From Gibbula magus (Eukaryota > Mollusca > Gastropoda > Trochida > Trochidae), in contig OW388302.1 in assembly GCA_936450465.1 (NCBI GenBank), positions 60,300,328 to 60,364,327 of the forward strand: DNA of 64,000 nt, written 5' to 3'. Shown one piece after another: positions 36,301-51,300 of the stretch. Position 1 is the first letter of the stretch, and each line of letters starts with the position of its first letter. The notes beneath the pieces were generated by a model, which was not told the origin of the DNA, did not search any database, and worked only from the letters and a program-made list of their open reading frames with translations. Both the position numbers and the translations under genes were made by a program.

Positions 36301-39300
36301 TGTTCACCTGCAGCAGGTAGCAATAGTTGTAAGGAATTGAAATGTTCACCTGCAGCAGGTAGCAATAGTTGTAAGGAATTGAAGAGTTCACCTGTAGCAG
36401 GTAGCAATAGTTGTAAGGAATTGAAGAGTTCACCTGTAGCAGGTATCAATAGTTGTAAGGAATTGAAGAGTTCACCTTCGGCGGATAGCAATAGTTGTAA
36501 GGAATTGAAGAGTTCACCTGCAGCAGGTAGCAATAGTTGTAAGGAATTGAAGAGTTCACCTGCAGCAGGTAGCAACAGTTGTAAGGAATTGAAGAGTTCA
36601 CCTGCAGCAGGTAGCAAAAGTTGTAAGGAATTGAAGAGTTCACGTGCAGCAAGTAGCAATAGTTGAAAGGAATTGAAGAGTTCACCTGTAGCAGGTATCA
36701 ATAGTTGTAAGGAATTGAAGAGTTCACCTGTAGCAGGTATCAATAGTTGTAAGGAATTGAAGAGTTCACCTGCAGCAGGTAGCAATAGTTGTAAGGAATT
36801 GAAGTGTTCACCTGCAGCAGGTAGCAATAGTTGTAAGGTATTGAAGAGTTCACCTGCAGCAGGTAGCAATAGTTGTAAGGTATTGAAGAGTTCACCTGCA
36901 GCAGGTAGCAATAGTTGTAAGGAATTGAAGAGTTCACCTGCAGCAGGTAGCAATATTTGTAAGGAATCGAAGAGTTCACCTGCAGCAGGTAGCAATAGTT
37001 GTAAGGAATTGAAGAGTTCACCTGTAGCAGGTATCAATAGTTGTAAGGAATTGAAGAGTTCACCTGCAGCAGGTAGCAATAGTTGTAAGGAATTGAAGAG
37101 TTCATGTGCTGCAGGTATCGATAGTTGTAAGGAAGTGAAGAGTTCACCTGCAGCAGGTAGCAATAGTTGTAAGGAATTGAAGAGTTCACCTGCAGCAGGT
37201 AGCAATAGTTGTAAGGAATCGAAGAGTTCACCTGCAGCAGGTAACAATAGTTGTAAGGAATTGAAGAGTTCACCTGCAGCAGGTAGCAATAGTTGTAAGG
37301 AATTGAAGAGTTCACCTGCAGCAGGTAGCAATAGTTGTAAGGAATTGAAGAGTTCACCTGCAGCAGGTAGCAATAGTTGTAAGGAATCGAAGAGTTCACC
37401 TGCAGCAGGTAACAATAGTTGTAAGGAATTGAAGAGTTCACCTGCAGCAGGTAGCAATAGTTGTAAGGAATTGAAGAGTTCACCTGTAGCAGGTAGCAAT
37501 AGTTGTAAGGAATTGAAGAGTTCACCTGTAGCAGGTATCAATAGTTGTAAGGAATTGAAGAGTTCACCTTCGGCGGATAGCAATAGTTGTAAGGAATTGA
37601 AGAGTTCACCTGCAGCGGGTAGCAATAGTTGTAAGGAATTGAAGAGTTCACCTGCAGCAGGTAGCAACAGTTGTAAGGAATTGAAGAGTTCACCTGCAGC
37701 AGGTAGCAAAAGTTGTAAGGAATTGAAGAGTTCACCTGCAGCAAGTAGCAATAGTTGAAAGGAATTGAAGAGTTCACCTGTAGCAGGTATCAATAGTTGT
37801 AAGGAATTGAAGAGTTCACCTGTAGCAGGTATCAATAGTTGTAAGGAATTGAAATGTTCACCTGCAGCAGGTAACAATAGTTGTAAGGAATTGAAGAGTT
37901 CACCTGTAGCAGGTATCAATAGTTGTAAGAAATTGAAGAGTTCACCTGCAGCAGGTAGCAATAGTTGTAAGGAATTGAAGAGTTCACGTGCTGCAGGTAT
38001 CGATAGTTGTAAGGAATTGAAGAGTTCACCTGCAGCAGGTAGCAATAGTTGTAAGGAATTGAAGAGTTTACCTGCAGCAGGTAGCAATAGTTGTAAGGAA
38101 TCGAAGAGTTCACCTGCAGCAGGTAACAATAGTTGTAAGGAATTGAAGAGTTCACCTGCAGCAGGTAGCAATAGTTGTAAGGAATTGAAGAGTTCACCTG
38201 CAGCAGGTAGCAATAGTTGTAAGGAATTGAAGAGTTCACCTGCAGCAGGTAGCAATAGTTGTAAGGAATTGAAGAGTTCACCTGTAGCAGGTATCAATAG
38301 TTGTAAGGAATTGAAATGTTCACCTGCAGCAGGTAGCAATAGTTGTAAGGAATTGAAATGTTCACCTGCAGCAGGTAGCAATAGTTGTAAGGAATTGAAG
38401 AGTTCACCTGTAGCAGGTAGCAATAGTTGTAAGGAATTGAAGAGTTCACCTGTAGCAGGTATCAATAGTTGTAAGGAATTGAAGAGTTCACCTTCGGCGG
38501 ATAGCAATAGTTGTAAGGAATTGAAGAGTTCACCTGCAGCAGGTAGCAATAGTTGTAAGGAAGTGAAGAGTTCACCTGCAGCAGGTAGCAATAGTTGTAA
38601 GGAATTGAAGAGTTCACCTGTAGCAGGTATCAATAGTTGTAAGGAATTGAAGAGTTCACCTTCGGCGGATAGCAATAGTTGTAAGGAATTGCAGAGTTCA
38701 CCTGCAGCAGGTAGCAATAGTTGTAAGGAATTGAAGAGTTCACCTGCAGCAGGTAGCAACAGTTGTAAGGAATTGAAGAGTTCACCTGCAGCAGGTAGCA
38801 ATAGTTGTAAGGAATTGAATAGTTCACCTGTAGCAGGTATCGATAGTTGTTAGGAATTGAAGTGTTCACCTGTAGCAGGTAGCAATAGTTGTAAGGAATT
38901 GAAATGTTCACCTGCAGCAGGTAGCAATAATTGTAAGGAATTGAAGAGTTCACCTGCAGCAGGTAGCAATAGTTGTAAGGAATTGAAGAGTTCACCTGCA
39001 GCAGGTAGCAATAGTTATAAGGAATTGAAGTGTTCACCTGCAGCAGGTAGCAATAGTTGTAAGGTATTGAAGAGTTCACCTGCAGCAGGTAGCAATATTT
39101 GTAAGGAATTGAAGAGTTCACCTGCAGCAGGTAGCAATATTTGTAAGGAATCGAAGAGTTCACCTGCAGCAGGTAGCAATAGTTGTAAGGAATTGAAGAG
39201 TTCACCTGTAGCAGGTATCAATAGTTGTAAGGAATTGAAGAGTTCACCTGCAGCAGGTAGCAATAGTTGTAAGGAATTGAAGAGTTCACGTGCTGCAGGT

Positions 39301-42300
39301 ATCGATAGTTGTAAGGAATTGAAGAGTTCACCTGCAGCAGGTAGCAATAGTTGTAAGGAATTGAAGAGTTCACCTGCAGCAGGTAGCAATAGTTGTAAGG
39401 AATCGAAGAGTTCACCTGCAGCAGGTAACAATAGTTGTAAGGAATTGAAGAGTTCACCTGCAGCAGGTAGCAATAGTTGTAAGGAATTGAAGAGTTCACC
39501 TGCAGCAGGTAGCAATAGTTGTAAGGAATTGAAGAGTTCACCTGCAGCAGGTAGCAATAGTTGTAAGGAATTGAAGAGTTCACCTGTAGCAGGTATCAAT
39601 AGTTGTAAGGAATTGAAATGTTCACCTGCAGCAGGTAGCAATAGTTGTAAGGAATTGAAATGTTCACCTGCAGCAGGTAGCAATAGTTGTAAGGAATTGA
39701 AGAGTTCACCTGTAGCAGGTAGCAATAGTTGTAAGGAATTGAAGAGTTCACCTGTAGCAGGTATCAATAGTTGTAAGGAATTGAAGAGTTCACCTTCGGC
39801 GGATAGCAATAGTTGTAAGGAATTGAAGAGTTCACCTGCAGCAGGTAGCAATAGTTGTAAGGAATTGAAGAGTTCACCTGCAGCAGGTAGCAACAGTTGT
39901 AAGGAATTGAAGAGTTCACCTGCAGCAGGTAGCAAAAGTTGTAAGGAATTGAAGAGTTCACCTGCAGCAAGTAGCAATAGTTGAAAGGAATTGAAGAGTT
40001 CACCTGTAGCAGGTATCAATAGTTGTAAGGAATTGAAGAGTTCACCTGTAGCAGGTATCAATAGTTGTAAGGAATTGAAGAGTTCACCTGCAGCAGGTAG
40101 CAATAGTTGTAAGGAATTGAAGTGTTCACCTGCAGCAGGTAGCAATAGTTGTAAGGTATTGAAGAGTTCACCTGCAGCAGGTAGCAATAGTTGTAAGGTA
40201 TTGAAGAGTTCACCTGCAGCAGGTAGCAATAGTTGTAAGGAATTGAAGAGTTCACCTGCAGCAGGTAGCAATATTTGTAAGGAATCGAAGAGTTCACCTG
40301 CAGCAGGTAGCAATAGTTGTAAGGAATTGAAGAGTTCACCTGTAGCAGGTATCAATAGTTGTAAGGAATTGAAGAGTTCACCTGCAGCAGGTAGCAATAG
40401 TTGTAAGGAATTGAAGAGTTCACGTGCTGCAGGTATCGATAGTTGTAAGGAAGTGAAGAGTTCACCTGCAGCAGGTAGCAATAGTTGTAAGGAATTGAAG
40501 AGTTCACCTGCAGCAGGTAGCAATAGTTGTAAGGAATCGAAGAGTTCACCTGCAGCAGGTAACAATAGTTGTAAGGAATTGAAGAGTTCACCTGCAGCAG
40601 GTAGCAATAGTTGTAAGGAATTGAAGAGTTCACCTGCAGCAGGTAGCAATAGTTGTAAGGAATTGAAGAGTTCACCTGCAGCAGGTAGCAATAGTTGTAA
40701 GGAATCGAAGAGTTCACCTGCAGCAGGTAACAATAGTTGTAAGGAATTGAAGAGTTCACCTGCAGCAGGTAGCAATAGTTGTAAGGAATTGAAGAGTTCA
40801 CCTGTAGCAGGTAGCAATAGTTGTAAGGAATTGAAGAGTTCACCTGTAGCAGGTATCAATAGTTGTAAGGAATTGAAGAGTTCACCTTCGGCGGATAGCA
40901 ATAGTTGTAAGGAATTGAAGAGTTCACCTGCAGCAGGTAGCAATAGTTGTAAGGAATTGAAGAGTTCACCTGCAGCAGGTAGCAACAGTTGTAAGGAATT
41001 GAAGAGTTCACCTGCAGCAGGTAGCAAAAGTTGTAAGGAATTGAAGAGTTCACCTGTAGCAGGTATCAATAGTTGTAAGGAATTGAAGAGTTCACCTGTA
41101 GCAGGTATCAATAGTTGTAAGGAATTGAAATGTTCACCTGCAGCAGGTAACAATAGTTGTAAGGAATTGAAGAGTTCACCTGTAGCAGGTATCAATAGTT
41201 GTAAGGAATTGAAGAGTTCACCTGCAGCAGGTAGCAATAGTTGTAAGGAATTGAAGAGTTCACGTGCTGCAGGTATCGATAGTTGTAAGGAATTGAAGAG
41301 TTCACCTGCAGCAGGTAGCAATAGTTGTAAGGAATTGAAGAGTTTACCTGCAGCAGGTAGCAATAGTTGTAAGGAATCGAAGAGTTCACCTGCAGCAGGT
41401 AACAATAGTTGTAAGGAATTGAAGAGTTCACCTGCAGCAGGTAGCAATAGTTGTAAGGAATTGAAGAGTTCACCTGCAGCAGGTAGCAATAGTTGTAAGG
41501 AATTGAAGAGTTCACCTGCAGCAGGTAGCAATAGTTGTAAGGAATTGAAGAGTTCACCTGTAGCAGGTATCAATAGTTGTAAGGAATTGAAATGTTCACC
41601 TGCAGCAGGTAGCAATAGTTGTAAGGAATTGAAATGTTCACCTGCAGCAGGTAGCAATAGTTGTAAGGAATTGAAGAGTTCACCTGTAGCAGGTAGCAAT
41701 AGATGTAAGGAATTGAAGAGTTCACCTGTAGCAGGTAGCAATAGTTGTAAGGAATTGAAGAGTTCACCTGTAGCAGGTATCAATAGTTGTAAGGAATTGA
41801 AGAGTTCATCTTCGGCGGATAGCAATAGTTGTAAGGAATTGAAGAGTTCACCTGCAGCAGGTAGCAATAGTTGTAAGGAATTGAAGAGTTCACCTGCAGC
41901 AGGTAGCAAAAGTTGTAAGGAATTGAAGAGTTCACCTGCAGCAGGTAGCAAAAGTTGTAAGGAATTGAAGAGTTCACCTGCAGCAAGTAGCAATAGTTGA
42001 AAGGAATTGAAGAGTTCACCTGTAGCAGGTATCAATAGTTGTAAGGAATTGAAGAGTTCACCTGTAGCAGGTATCAATAGTTGTAAGGAATTGAAGTGTT
42101 CACCTGCAGCAGGTAGCAATAGTTGTAAGGTATTGAAGAGTTCACCTGCAGCAGGTAGCAATAGTTGTAAGGTATTGAAGAGTTCACCTGCAGCAGGTAG
42201 CAATAGTTGTAAGGAATTGAAGAGTTCACCTGCAGCAGGTAGCAATATTTGTAAGGAATCGAAGAGTTCACCTGCAGCAGGTAGCAATAGTTGTAAGGAA

Positions 42301-45300
42301 TTGAAGAGTTCACCTGTAGCAGGTATCAATAGTTGTAAGGAATTGAAGAGTTCACCTGCAGCAGGTAGCAATAGTTGTAAGGAATTGAAGAGTTCACGTG
42401 CTGCAGGTATCGATAGTTGTAAGGAAGTGAAGAGTTCACCTGCAGCAGGTAGCAATAGTTGTAAGGAATTGAAGAGTTCACCTGCAGCAGGTAGCAATAG
42501 TTGTAAGGAATCGAAGAGTTCACCTGCAGCAGGTAGCAATAGTTGTAAGGAATCGAAGAGTTCACCTGCAGCAGGTAACAATAGTTGTAAGGAATTGAAG
42601 AGTTCACCTGCAGCAGGTAGCAATAGTTGTAAGGAATTGAAGAGTTCACCTGCAGCAGGTAGCAATAGTTGTAAGGAATTGAAGAGTTCACCTGCAGCAG
42701 GTAGCAATAGTTGTAAGGAATCGAAGAGTTCACCTGCAGCAGGTAACAATAGTTGTAAGGAATTGAAGAGTTCACCTGCAGCAGGTAGCAATAGTTGTAA
42801 GGAATTGAAGAGTTCACCTGTAGCAGGTAGCAATAGTTGTAAGGAATTGAAGAGTTCACCTGTAGCAGGTATCAATAGTTGTAAGGAATTGAAGAGTTCA
42901 CCTTCGGCGGATAGCAATAGTTGTAAGGAATTGAAGAGTTCACCTGCAGCAGGTAGCAATAGTTGTAAGGAATTGAAGAGTTCACCTGCAGCAGGTAGCA
43001 ACAGTTGTAAGGAATTGAAGAGTGCACCTGCAGCAGGTAGCAAAAGTTGTAAGGAATTGAAGAGTTCACCTGCAGCAAGTAGCAATAGTTGAAAGGAATT
43101 GAAGAGTTCACCTGTAGCAGGTATCAATAGTTGTAAGGAATTGAAGAGTTCACCTGTAGCAGGTATCAATAGTTGTAAGGAATTGAAATGTTCACCTGCA
43201 GCATGTAGCAATAGTTGTAAGGAATTGAAATGTTCACCTGCAGCAGGTAGCAATAGTTGTAAGGAATTGAAGAGTTCACCTGCTGCAGGTATCGATAGTT
43301 GTAAGGAATTGAAGTGTTCACCTGTAGCAGGTAGCAATAGTTGTAAGGAATTGAAATGTTCACCTGCAGCAGGTAGCAATAATTGTAAGGAATTGAAGAG
43401 TTCACCTGCAGCAGGTAGCAATAGTTGTAAGGAATTGAAGAGTTCACCTGCAGCAGGTAGCAATAGTTGTAAGGAATTGAAGTGTTCACCTGCAGCAGGT
43501 AGCAATAGTTGTAAGGTATTGAAGAGTTCACCTGCAGCAGGTAGCAATAGTTGTAAGGAATTGAAGAGTTCACCTGCAGCAGGTAGCAATATTTGTAAGG
43601 AATCGAAGAGTTCACCTGCAGCAGGTAGCAATAGTTGTAAGGAATTGAAGAGTTCACCTGTAGCAGGTATCAATAGTTGTAAGGAATTGAAGAGTTCACC
43701 TGCAGCAGGTAGCAATAGTTGTAAGGAATTGAAGAGTTCACGTGCTGCAGGTATCGATAGTTGTAAGGAATTGAAGAGTTCACCTGCTGCAGGTAGCAAT
43801 AGTTGTAAGGAATTGAAGAGTTCACCTGCAGCAGGTAGCAATAGTTGTAAGGAATCGAAGAGTTCACCTGCAGCAGGTAACAATAGTTGTAAGGAATTGA
43901 AGAGTTCACCTGCAGCAGGTAGCAATAGTTGTAAGGAATTGAAGAGTTCACCTGCAGCAGGTAGCAATAGTTGTAAGGAATTGAAGAGTTCACCTGCAGC
44001 AGGTAGCAATAGTTGTAAGGAATCGAAGAGTTCACCTGCAGCAGGTAACAATAGTTGTAAGGAATTGAAGAGTTCACCTGCAGCAGGTAGCAATAGTTGT
44101 AAGGAATTGAAGAGTTCACCTGTAGCAGGTAGCAATAGTTGTAAGGAATTGAAGAGTTCACCTGTAGCAGGTATCAATAGTTGTAAGGAATTGAAGAGTT
44201 CACCTGCAGCAGGTAGCAACAGTTGTAAGGAATTGAAGAGTTCACCTGCAGCAGGTAGCAAAAGTTGTAAGGAATTGAAGAGTTCACCTGTAGCAGGTAT
44301 CGATAGTTGTAAGGAATTGAAGTGTTCACCTGTAGCAGGTAGCAATAGTTGTAAGGAATTGAAATGTTCACCTGCAGCAGGTAGCAATAATTGTAAGGAA
44401 TTGAAGAGTTCACCTGCAGCAGGTAGCAATAGTTGTAAGGAATTGAAGAGTTCACCTGCAGCAGGTAGCAATAGTTGTAAGGAATTGAAGTGTTCACCTG
44501 CAGCAGGTAGCAATAGTTGTAAGGTATTGAAGAGTTCACCTGCAGCAGGTAGCAATATTTGTAAGGAATTGAAGAGTTCACCTGCAGCAGGTAGCAATAT
44601 TTGTAAGGAATCGAAGAGTTCACCTGCAGCAGGTAGCAATAGTTGTAAGGAATTGAAGAGTTCACCTGTAGCAGGTATCAATAGTTGTAAGGAATTGAAG
44701 AGTTCACCTGCAGCAGGTAGCAATAGTTGTAAGGAATTGAAGAGTTCACGTGCTGCAGGTATCGATAGTTGTAAGGAATTGAAGAGTTCACCTGCAGCAG
44801 GTAGCAATAGTTGTAAGGAATTGAAGAGTTCACCTGCAGCAGGTAGCAATAGTTGTAAGGAATCGAAGAGTTCACCTGCAGCAGGTAACAATAGTTGTAA
44901 GGAATTGAAGAGTTCACCTGCAGCAGGTAGCAATAGTTGTAAGGAATTGAAGAGTTCACCTGCAGCAGGTAGCAATAGTTGTAAGGAATTGAAGAGTTCA
45001 CCTGCAGCAGGTAGCAATAGTTGTAAGGAATTGAAGAGTTCACCTGTAGCAGGTATCAATAGTTGTAAGGAATTGAAATGTTCACCTGCAGCAGGTAGCA
45101 ATAGTTGTAAGGAATTGAAATGTTCACCTGCAGCAGGTAGCAATAGTTGTAAGGAATTGAAGAGTTCACCTGTAGCAGGTAGCAATAGTTGTAAGGAATT
45201 GAAGAGTTCACCTGTAGCAGGTATCAATAGTTGTAAGGAATTGAAGAGTTCACCTTCGGCGGATAGCAATAGTTGTAAGGAATTGAAGAGTTCACCTGCA

Positions 45301-48300
45301 GCAGGTAGCAATAGTTGTAAGGAATTGAAGAGTTCACCTGCAGCAGGTAGCAACAGTTGTAAGGAATTGAAGAGTTCACCTGCAGCAGGTAGCAATAGTT
45401 GTAAGGAATTGAAGAGTTCACCTGCAGCAAGTAGCAATAGTTGAAAGGAATTGAAGAGTTCACCTGTAGCAGGTATCAATAGTTGTAAGGAATTGAAGAG
45501 TTCACCTGTAGCAGGTATCAATAGTTGTAAGGAATTGAAGAGTTCACCTGCAGCAGGTAGCAATAGTTGTAAGGAATTGAAGTGTTCACCTGCAGCAGGT
45601 AGCAATAGTTGTAAGGTATTGAAGAGTTCACCTGCAGCAGGTAGCAATAGTTGTAAGGTATTGAAGAGTTCACCTGCAGCAGGTAGCAATAGTTGTAAGG
45701 AATTGAAGAGTTCACCTGCAGCAGGTAGCAATATTTGTAAGGAATCGAAGAGTTCACCTGCAGCAGGTAGCAATAGTTGTAAGGAATTGAAGAGTTCACC
45801 TGTAGCAGGTATCAATAGTTGTAAGGAATTGAAGAGTTCACCTGCAGCAGGTAGCAATAGTTGTAAGGAATTGAAGAGTTCACGTGCTGCAGGTATCGAT
45901 AGTTGTAAGGAAGTGAAGAGTTCACCTGCAGCAGGTAGCAATAGTTGTAAGGAATTGAAGAGTTCACCTGTAGCAGGTATCAATAGTTGTAAGGAATTGA
46001 AGAGTTCACCTTCGGCGGATAGCAATAGTTGTAAGGAATTGAAGAGTTCACCTGCAGCAGGTAGCAATAGTTGTAAGGAATTGAAGAGTTCACCTGCAGC
46101 AGGTAGCAACAGTTGTAAGGAATTGAAGAGTTCACCTGCAGCAGGTAGCAAAAGTTGTAAGGAATTGAAGAGTTCACCTGTAGCAGGTATCGATAGTTGT
46201 AAGGAATTGAAGTGTTCACCTGTAGCAGGCAGCAATAGTTGTAAGGAATTGAAATGTTCACCTGCAGCAGGTAGCAATAATTGTAAGGAATTGAAGAGTT
46301 CACCTGCAGCAGGTAGCAATAGTTGTAAGGAATTGAAGTGTTCACCTGCAGCAGGTAGCAATAGTTGTAAGGTATTGAAGAGTTCACCTGCAGCAGGTAG
46401 CAATATTTGTAAGGAATTGAAGAGTTCACCTGCAGCAGGTAGCAATATTTGTAAGGAATCGAAGAGTTCACCTGCAGCAGGTAGCAATAGTTGTAAGGAA
46501 TTGAAGAGTTCACCTGTAGCAGGTAACAATAGTTGTAAGGAATTGAAGAGTTCACCTGCAGCAGGTAGCAATAGTTGTAAGGAATTGAAGAGTTCACCTG
46601 CAGCAGGTAGCAATAGTTGTAAGGAATTGAAGAGTTCACCTGCAGCAGGTAGCAATAGTTGTAAGGAATTGAAGAGTTCACCTGTAGCAGGTATCAATAG
46701 TTGTAAGGAATTGAAATGTTCACCTGCAGCAGGTAGCAATAGTTGTAAGGAATTGAAATGTTCACCTGCAGCAGGTAGCAATAGTTGTAAGGAATTGAAG
46801 AGTTCACCTGTAGCAGGTAGCAATAGTTGTAAGGAATTGAAGAGTTCACCTTCGGCGGATAGCAATAGTTGTAAGGAATTGAAGAGTTCACCTGCAGCAG
46901 GTAGCAATAGTTGTAAGGAATTGAAGAGTTCACCTGCAGCAGGTAGCAACAGTTGTAAGGAATTGAAGAGTTCACCTGCAGCAGGTAGCAAAAGTTGTAA
47001 GGAATTGAAGAGTTCACCTGCAGCAAGTAGCAATAGTTGAAAGGAATTGAAGAGTTCACCTGTAGCAGGTATCAATAGTTGTAAGGAATTGAAGAGTTCA
47101 CCTGTAGCAGGTATCAATAGTTGTAAGGAATTGAAGAGTTCACCTGCAGCAGGTAGCAATAGTTGTAAGGAATTGAAGTGTTCACCTGCAGCAGGTAGCA
47201 ATAGTTGTAAGGTATTGAAGAGTTCACCTGCAGCAGGTAGCAATAGTTGTAAGGTATTGAAGAGTTCACCTGCAGCAGGTAGCAATAGTTGTAAGGAATT
47301 GAAGAGTTCACCTGCAGCAGGTAGCAATATTTGTAAGGAATCGAAGAGTTCACCTGCAGCAGGTAGCAATAGTTGTAAGGAATTGAAGAGTTCACCTGTA
47401 GCAGGTATCAATAGTTGTAAGGAATTGAAGAGTTCACCTGCAGCAGGTAGCAATAGTTGTAAGGAATTGAAGAGTTCACGTGCTGCAGGTATCGATAGTT
47501 GTAAGGAAGTGAAGAGTTCACCTGCAGCAGGTAGCAATAGTTGTAAGGAATTGAAGAGTTCACCTGCAGCAGGTAGCAATAGTTGTAAGGAATCGAAGAG
47601 TTCACCTGCAGCAGGTAACAATAGTTGTAAGGAATTGAAGAGTTCACCTGCAGCAGGTAGCAATAGTTGTAAGGAATTGAAGAGTTCACCTGCAGCAGGT
47701 AGCAATAGTTGTAAGGAATTGAAGAGTTCACCTGCAGCAGGTAGCAATAGTTGTAAGGAATCGAAGAGTTCACCTGCAGCAGGTAACAATAGTTGTAAGG
47801 AATTGAAGAGTTCACCTGCAGCAGGTAGCAATAGTTGTAAGGAATTGAAGAGTTCACCTGTAGCAGGTAGCAATAGTTGTAAGGAATTGAAGAGTTCACC
47901 TGTAGCAGGTATCAATAGTTGTAAGGAATTGAAGAGTTCACCTTCGGCGGATAGCAATAGTTGTAAGGAATTGAAGAGTTCACCTGCAGCAGGTAGCAAT
48001 AGTTGTAAGGAATTGAAGAGTTCACCTGCAGCAGGTAGCAACAGTTGTAAGGAATTGAAGAGTTCACCTGCAGCAGGTAGCAAAAGTTGTAAGGAATTGA
48101 AGAGTTCACCTGCAGCAAGTAGCAATAGTTGAAAGGAATTGAAGAGTTCACCTGCAGCAGGTAGCAATAGTTGTAAGGAATTGAAGAGTTCACCTGTAGC
48201 AGGTATCAATAGTTGTAAGGAATTGAAATGTTCACCTGCAGCAGGTAACAATAGTTGTAAGGAATTGAAGAGTTTACCTGTAGCAGGTATCAATAGTTGT

Positions 48301-51300
48301 AAGGAATTGAAGAGTTCACCTGCAGCAGGTAGCAATAGTTGTAAGGAATTGAAGAGTTCACGTGCTGCAGGTATCGATAGTTGTAAGGAATTGAAGAGTT
48401 CACCTGCAGCAGGTAGCAATAGTTGTAAGGAATTGAAGAGTTTACCTGCAGCAGGTAGCAATAGTTGTAAGGAATCGAAGAGTTCACCTGCAGCAGGTAA
48501 CAATAGTTGTAAGGAATTGAAGAGTTCACCTGCAGCAGGTAGCAATAGTTGTAAGGAATTGAAGAGTTCACCTGCAGCAGGTAGCAATAGTTGTAAGGAA
48601 TTGAAGAGTTCACCTGCAGCAGGTAGCAATAGTTGTAAGGAATTGAAGAGTTCACCTGTAGCAGGTATCAATAGTTGTAAGGAATTGAAATGTTCACCTG
48701 CAGCAGGTAGCAATAGTTGTAAGGAATTGAAATGTTCACCTGCAGCAGGTAGCAATAGTTGTAAGGAATTGAAGAGTTCACCTGTAGCAGGTAGCAATAG
48801 TTGTAAGGAATTGAAGAGTTCACCTGTAGCAGGTATCAATAGTTGTAAGGAATTGAAGAGTTCACCTTCGGCGGATAGCAATAGTTGTAAGGAATTGAAG
48901 AGTTCACCTGCAGCAGGTAGCAATAGTTGTAAGGAATTGAAGAGTTCACCTGCAGCAGGTAGCAACAGTTGTAAGGAATTGAAGAGTTCACCTGCAGCAG
49001 GTAGCAAAAGTTGTAAGGAATTGAAGAGTTCACCTGCAGCAAGTAGCAATAGTTGAAAGGAATTGAAGAGTTCACCTGTAGCAGGTATCATTAGTTGTAA
49101 GGAATTGAAGAGTTCACCTGTAGCAGGTATCAATAGTTGTAAGGAATTGAAGAGTTCACCTGCAGCAGGTAGCAATAGTTGTAAGGAATTGAAGTGTTCA
49201 CCTGCAGCAGGTAGCAATAGTTGTAAGGTATTGAAGAGTTCACCTGCAGCAGGTAGCAATAGTTGTAAGGTATTGAAGAGTTCACCTGCAGCAGGTAGCA
49301 ATAGTTGTAAGGAATTGAAGAGTTCACCTGCAGCAGGTAGCAATATTTGTAAGGAATCGAAGAGTTCACCTGCAGCAGGTAGCAATAGTTGTAAGGAATT
49401 GAAGAGTTCACCTGTAGCAGGTATCAATAGTTGTAAGGAATTGAAGAGTTCACCTGCAGCAGGTAGCAATAGTTGTAAGGAATTGAAGAGTTCACGTGCT
49501 GCAGGTATCGATAGTTGTAAGGAAGTGAAGAGTTCACCTGCAGCAGGTAGCAATAGTTGTAAGGAATTGAAGAGTTCACCTGTAGCAGGTATCAATAGTT
49601 GTAAGGAATTGAAGAGTTCACCTTCGGCGGATAGCAATAGTTGTAAGGAATTGCAGAGTTCACCTGCAGCAGGTAGCAATAGTTGTAAGGAATTGAAGAG
49701 TTCACCTGCAGCAGGTAGCAACAGTTGTAAGGAATTGAAGAGTTCACCTGCAGCAGGTAGCAAAAGTTGTAAGGAATTGAAGAGTTCACCTGTAGCAGGT
49801 ATCGATAGTTGTAAGGAATTGAAGTGTTCACCTGTAGCAGGTAGCAATAGTTGTAAGGAATTGAAATGTTCACCTGCAGCAGGTAGCAATAATTGTAAGG
49901 AATTGAAGAGTTCACCTGCAGCAGGTAGCAATAGTTGTAAGGAATTGAAGAGTTCACCTGCAGCAGGTAGCAATAGTTGTAAGGAATTGAAGTGTTCACC
50001 TGCAGCAGGTAGCAATAGTTGTAAGGTATTGAAGAGTTCACCTGCAGCAGGTAGCAATATTTGTAAGGAATTGAAGAGTTCACCTGCAGCAGGTAGCAAT
50101 ATTTGTAAGGAATTGAAGAGTTCACCTGCAGCAGGTAGCAATAGTTGTAAGGAATTGAAGAGTTCACCTGTAGCAGGTATCAATAGTTGTAAGGAATTGA
50201 AGAGTTCACCTGCAGCAGGTAGCAATAGTTGTAAGGAATTGAAGAGTTCACGTGCTGCAGGTATCGATAGTTGTAAGGAATTGAAGAGTTCACCTGCAGC
50301 AGGTAGCAATAGTTGTAAGGAATTGAAGAGTTCACCTGCAGCAGGTAGCAATAGTTGTAAGGAATCGAAGAGTTCACCTGCAGCAGGTAACAATAGTTGT
50401 AAGGAATTGAAGAGTTCACCTGCAGCAGGTAGCAATAGTTGTAAGGAATTGAAGAGTTCACCTGCAGCAGGTAGCAATAGTTGTAAGGAATTGAAGAGTT
50501 CACCTGCAGCAGGTAGCAATAGTTGTAAGGAATTGAAGAGTTCACCTGTAGCAGGTATCAATAGTTGTAAGGAATTGACATGTTCACCTGCAGCAGGTAG
50601 CAATAGTTGTAAGGAATTGAAATGTTCACCTGCAGCAGGTAGCAATAGTTGTAAGGAATTGAAGAGTTCACCTGTAGCAGGTAGCAATAGTTGTAAGGAA
50701 TTGAAGAGTTCACCTGTAGCAGGTATCAATAGTTGTAAGGAATTGAAGAGTTCACCTTCGGCGGATAGCAATAGTTGTAAGGAATTGAAGAGTTCACCTG
50801 CAGCAGGTAGCAATAGTTGTAAGGAATTGAAGAGTTCACCTGCAGCAGGTAGCAACAGTTGTAAGGAATTGAAGAGTTCACCTGCAGCAGGTAGCAAAAG
50901 TTGTAAGGAATTGAAGAGTTCACCTGCAGCAAGTAGCAATAGTTGAAAGGAATTGAAGAGTTCACCTGTAGCAGGTATCAATAGTTGTAAGGAATTGAAG
51001 AGTTCACCTGTAGCAGGTATCAATAGTTGTAAGGAATTGAAGAGTTCACCTGCAGCAGGTAGCAATAGTTGTAAGGAATTGAAGTGTTCACCTGCAGCAG
51101 GTAGCAATAGTTGTAAGGTATTGAAGAGTTCACCTGCAGCAGGTAGCAATAGTTGTAAGGTATTGAAGAGTTCACCTGCAGCAGGTAGCAATAGTTGTAA
51201 GGAATTGAAGAGTTCACCTGCAGCAGGTAGCAATATTTGTAAGGAATCGAAGAGTTCACCTGCAGCAGGTAGCAATAGTTGTAAGGAATTGAAGAGTTCA